From: Candidatus Omnitrophota bacterium
GTDB taxonomy: Bacteria; Omnitrophota; Koll11; Gygaellales; JAHJCI01
NCBI GenBank assembly: GCA_030622705.1
Contig: JAUXFU010000056.1
Coordinates: 1-6,096, forward strand
Length of the DNA: 6,096 nucleotides
Reading direction: 5' to 3'
Both the position numbers and the translations under genes were made by a program. The notes beneath the pieces are model-generated. The model worked only from the letters and a program-made list of their open reading frames with translations. It searched no databases and had not been told where the DNA came from. Positions 5,950 to 6,096 of the stretch are shown in pieces. How positions within the stretch are numbered: the stretch's first letter is position 1; every line of letters begins with the position of its first letter.

Positions 5950-6096
5950 TCTTTCCATGGCACAGGAAAACAGATATTCCTATCCAGCCCCTTGTCTATA
6001 ATTATAATCTTAAGTGGAAAAAAATCTACATTTTGTTAACTTCTTCATAGACTTAAGGTTAGGTTGATTCCTGATAGTAAGTCCGTAATTATCGTC
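5950..6096. other. Intergenic end of window, no gene found
   Basis: No coding region is supported on either strand. Visible structures are weak: a TATAATTATA palindrome (5997-6006), a 5-bp inverted repeat AGGAA/TTCCT (5964-5968 and 5977-5981), and two mutually exclusive pairings that use the same middle segment. CTTAAGT (6009-6015) can pair with ACTTAAG (6051-6057), or GACTTA (6050-6055) with TAAGTC (6078-6083). No GC-rich hairpin with a U-tract follows phoU, so transcription may continue beyond the window. Confidence 0.5.

Noticed and set aside
5957..6001. 14-codon ORF after phoU
   Set aside because: No SD, very short, and no sign of coding bias.
5997..6008. Double TATAAT-like sequence as a downstream promoter
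   Set aside because: No -35-like hexamer at suitable spacing, and no gene start visible before the window ends.

Overview
The window holds a complete phosphate-uptake (Pst) locus, with every confident gene on the + strand: a small unknown protein, an outer-membrane porin, pstS, pstC, pstA, pstB and phoU. The signal-peptide porin ending in phenylalanine and the non-lipidated periplasmic PstS point to a diderm (Gram-negative) bacterium. Gene style and the intergenic hairpins are reminiscent of uncultured candidate-phylum genomes such as Omnitrophota, but that placement is a weak guess.

Layout. 1-212 is a non-coding or leader region with two identical 55-bp copies of a hairpin element and at most one 35-codon leader-like ORF. 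213-410 encodes a small helical protein behind a near-perfect Shine-Dalgarno (SD) sequence. 426-1673 is the porin and 1721-2536 is pstS. 2537-2647 carries a perfect 16-bp stem-loop and a TATAAT box. 2648-4383 holds the overlapping permease genes pstC and pstA, and 4373-5134 the ATPase gene pstB. 5135-5268 carries two hairpins, one a diverged third copy of the element. 5269-5949 is phoU. 5950-6096 shows no gene and no convincing terminator.

Working model. Phosphate would cross the outer membrane through the porin, be bound by PstS in the periplasm, and be pumped through PstC/PstA by PstB. PhoU would damp transport and signalling. No phoB/phoR gene and no recognisable Pho box is present here.

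The most interesting signal is the hairpin element found at 1-55, 137-193 and 5201-5256. All three copies share one architecture: a 5-bp base, a TC/TC internal loop, 4 bp, a 2-nt 5' bulge, a 10-bp stem and a loop beginning TTCACTT. Copy 3 differs from copy 2 at seven base pairs yet keeps pairing at each. Each copy ends within 0-3 nt of an SD-like sequence. This looks like a selected 5'-UTR RNA structure, at the head of the operon and again before phoU, and I do not recognise it as a named RNA family.
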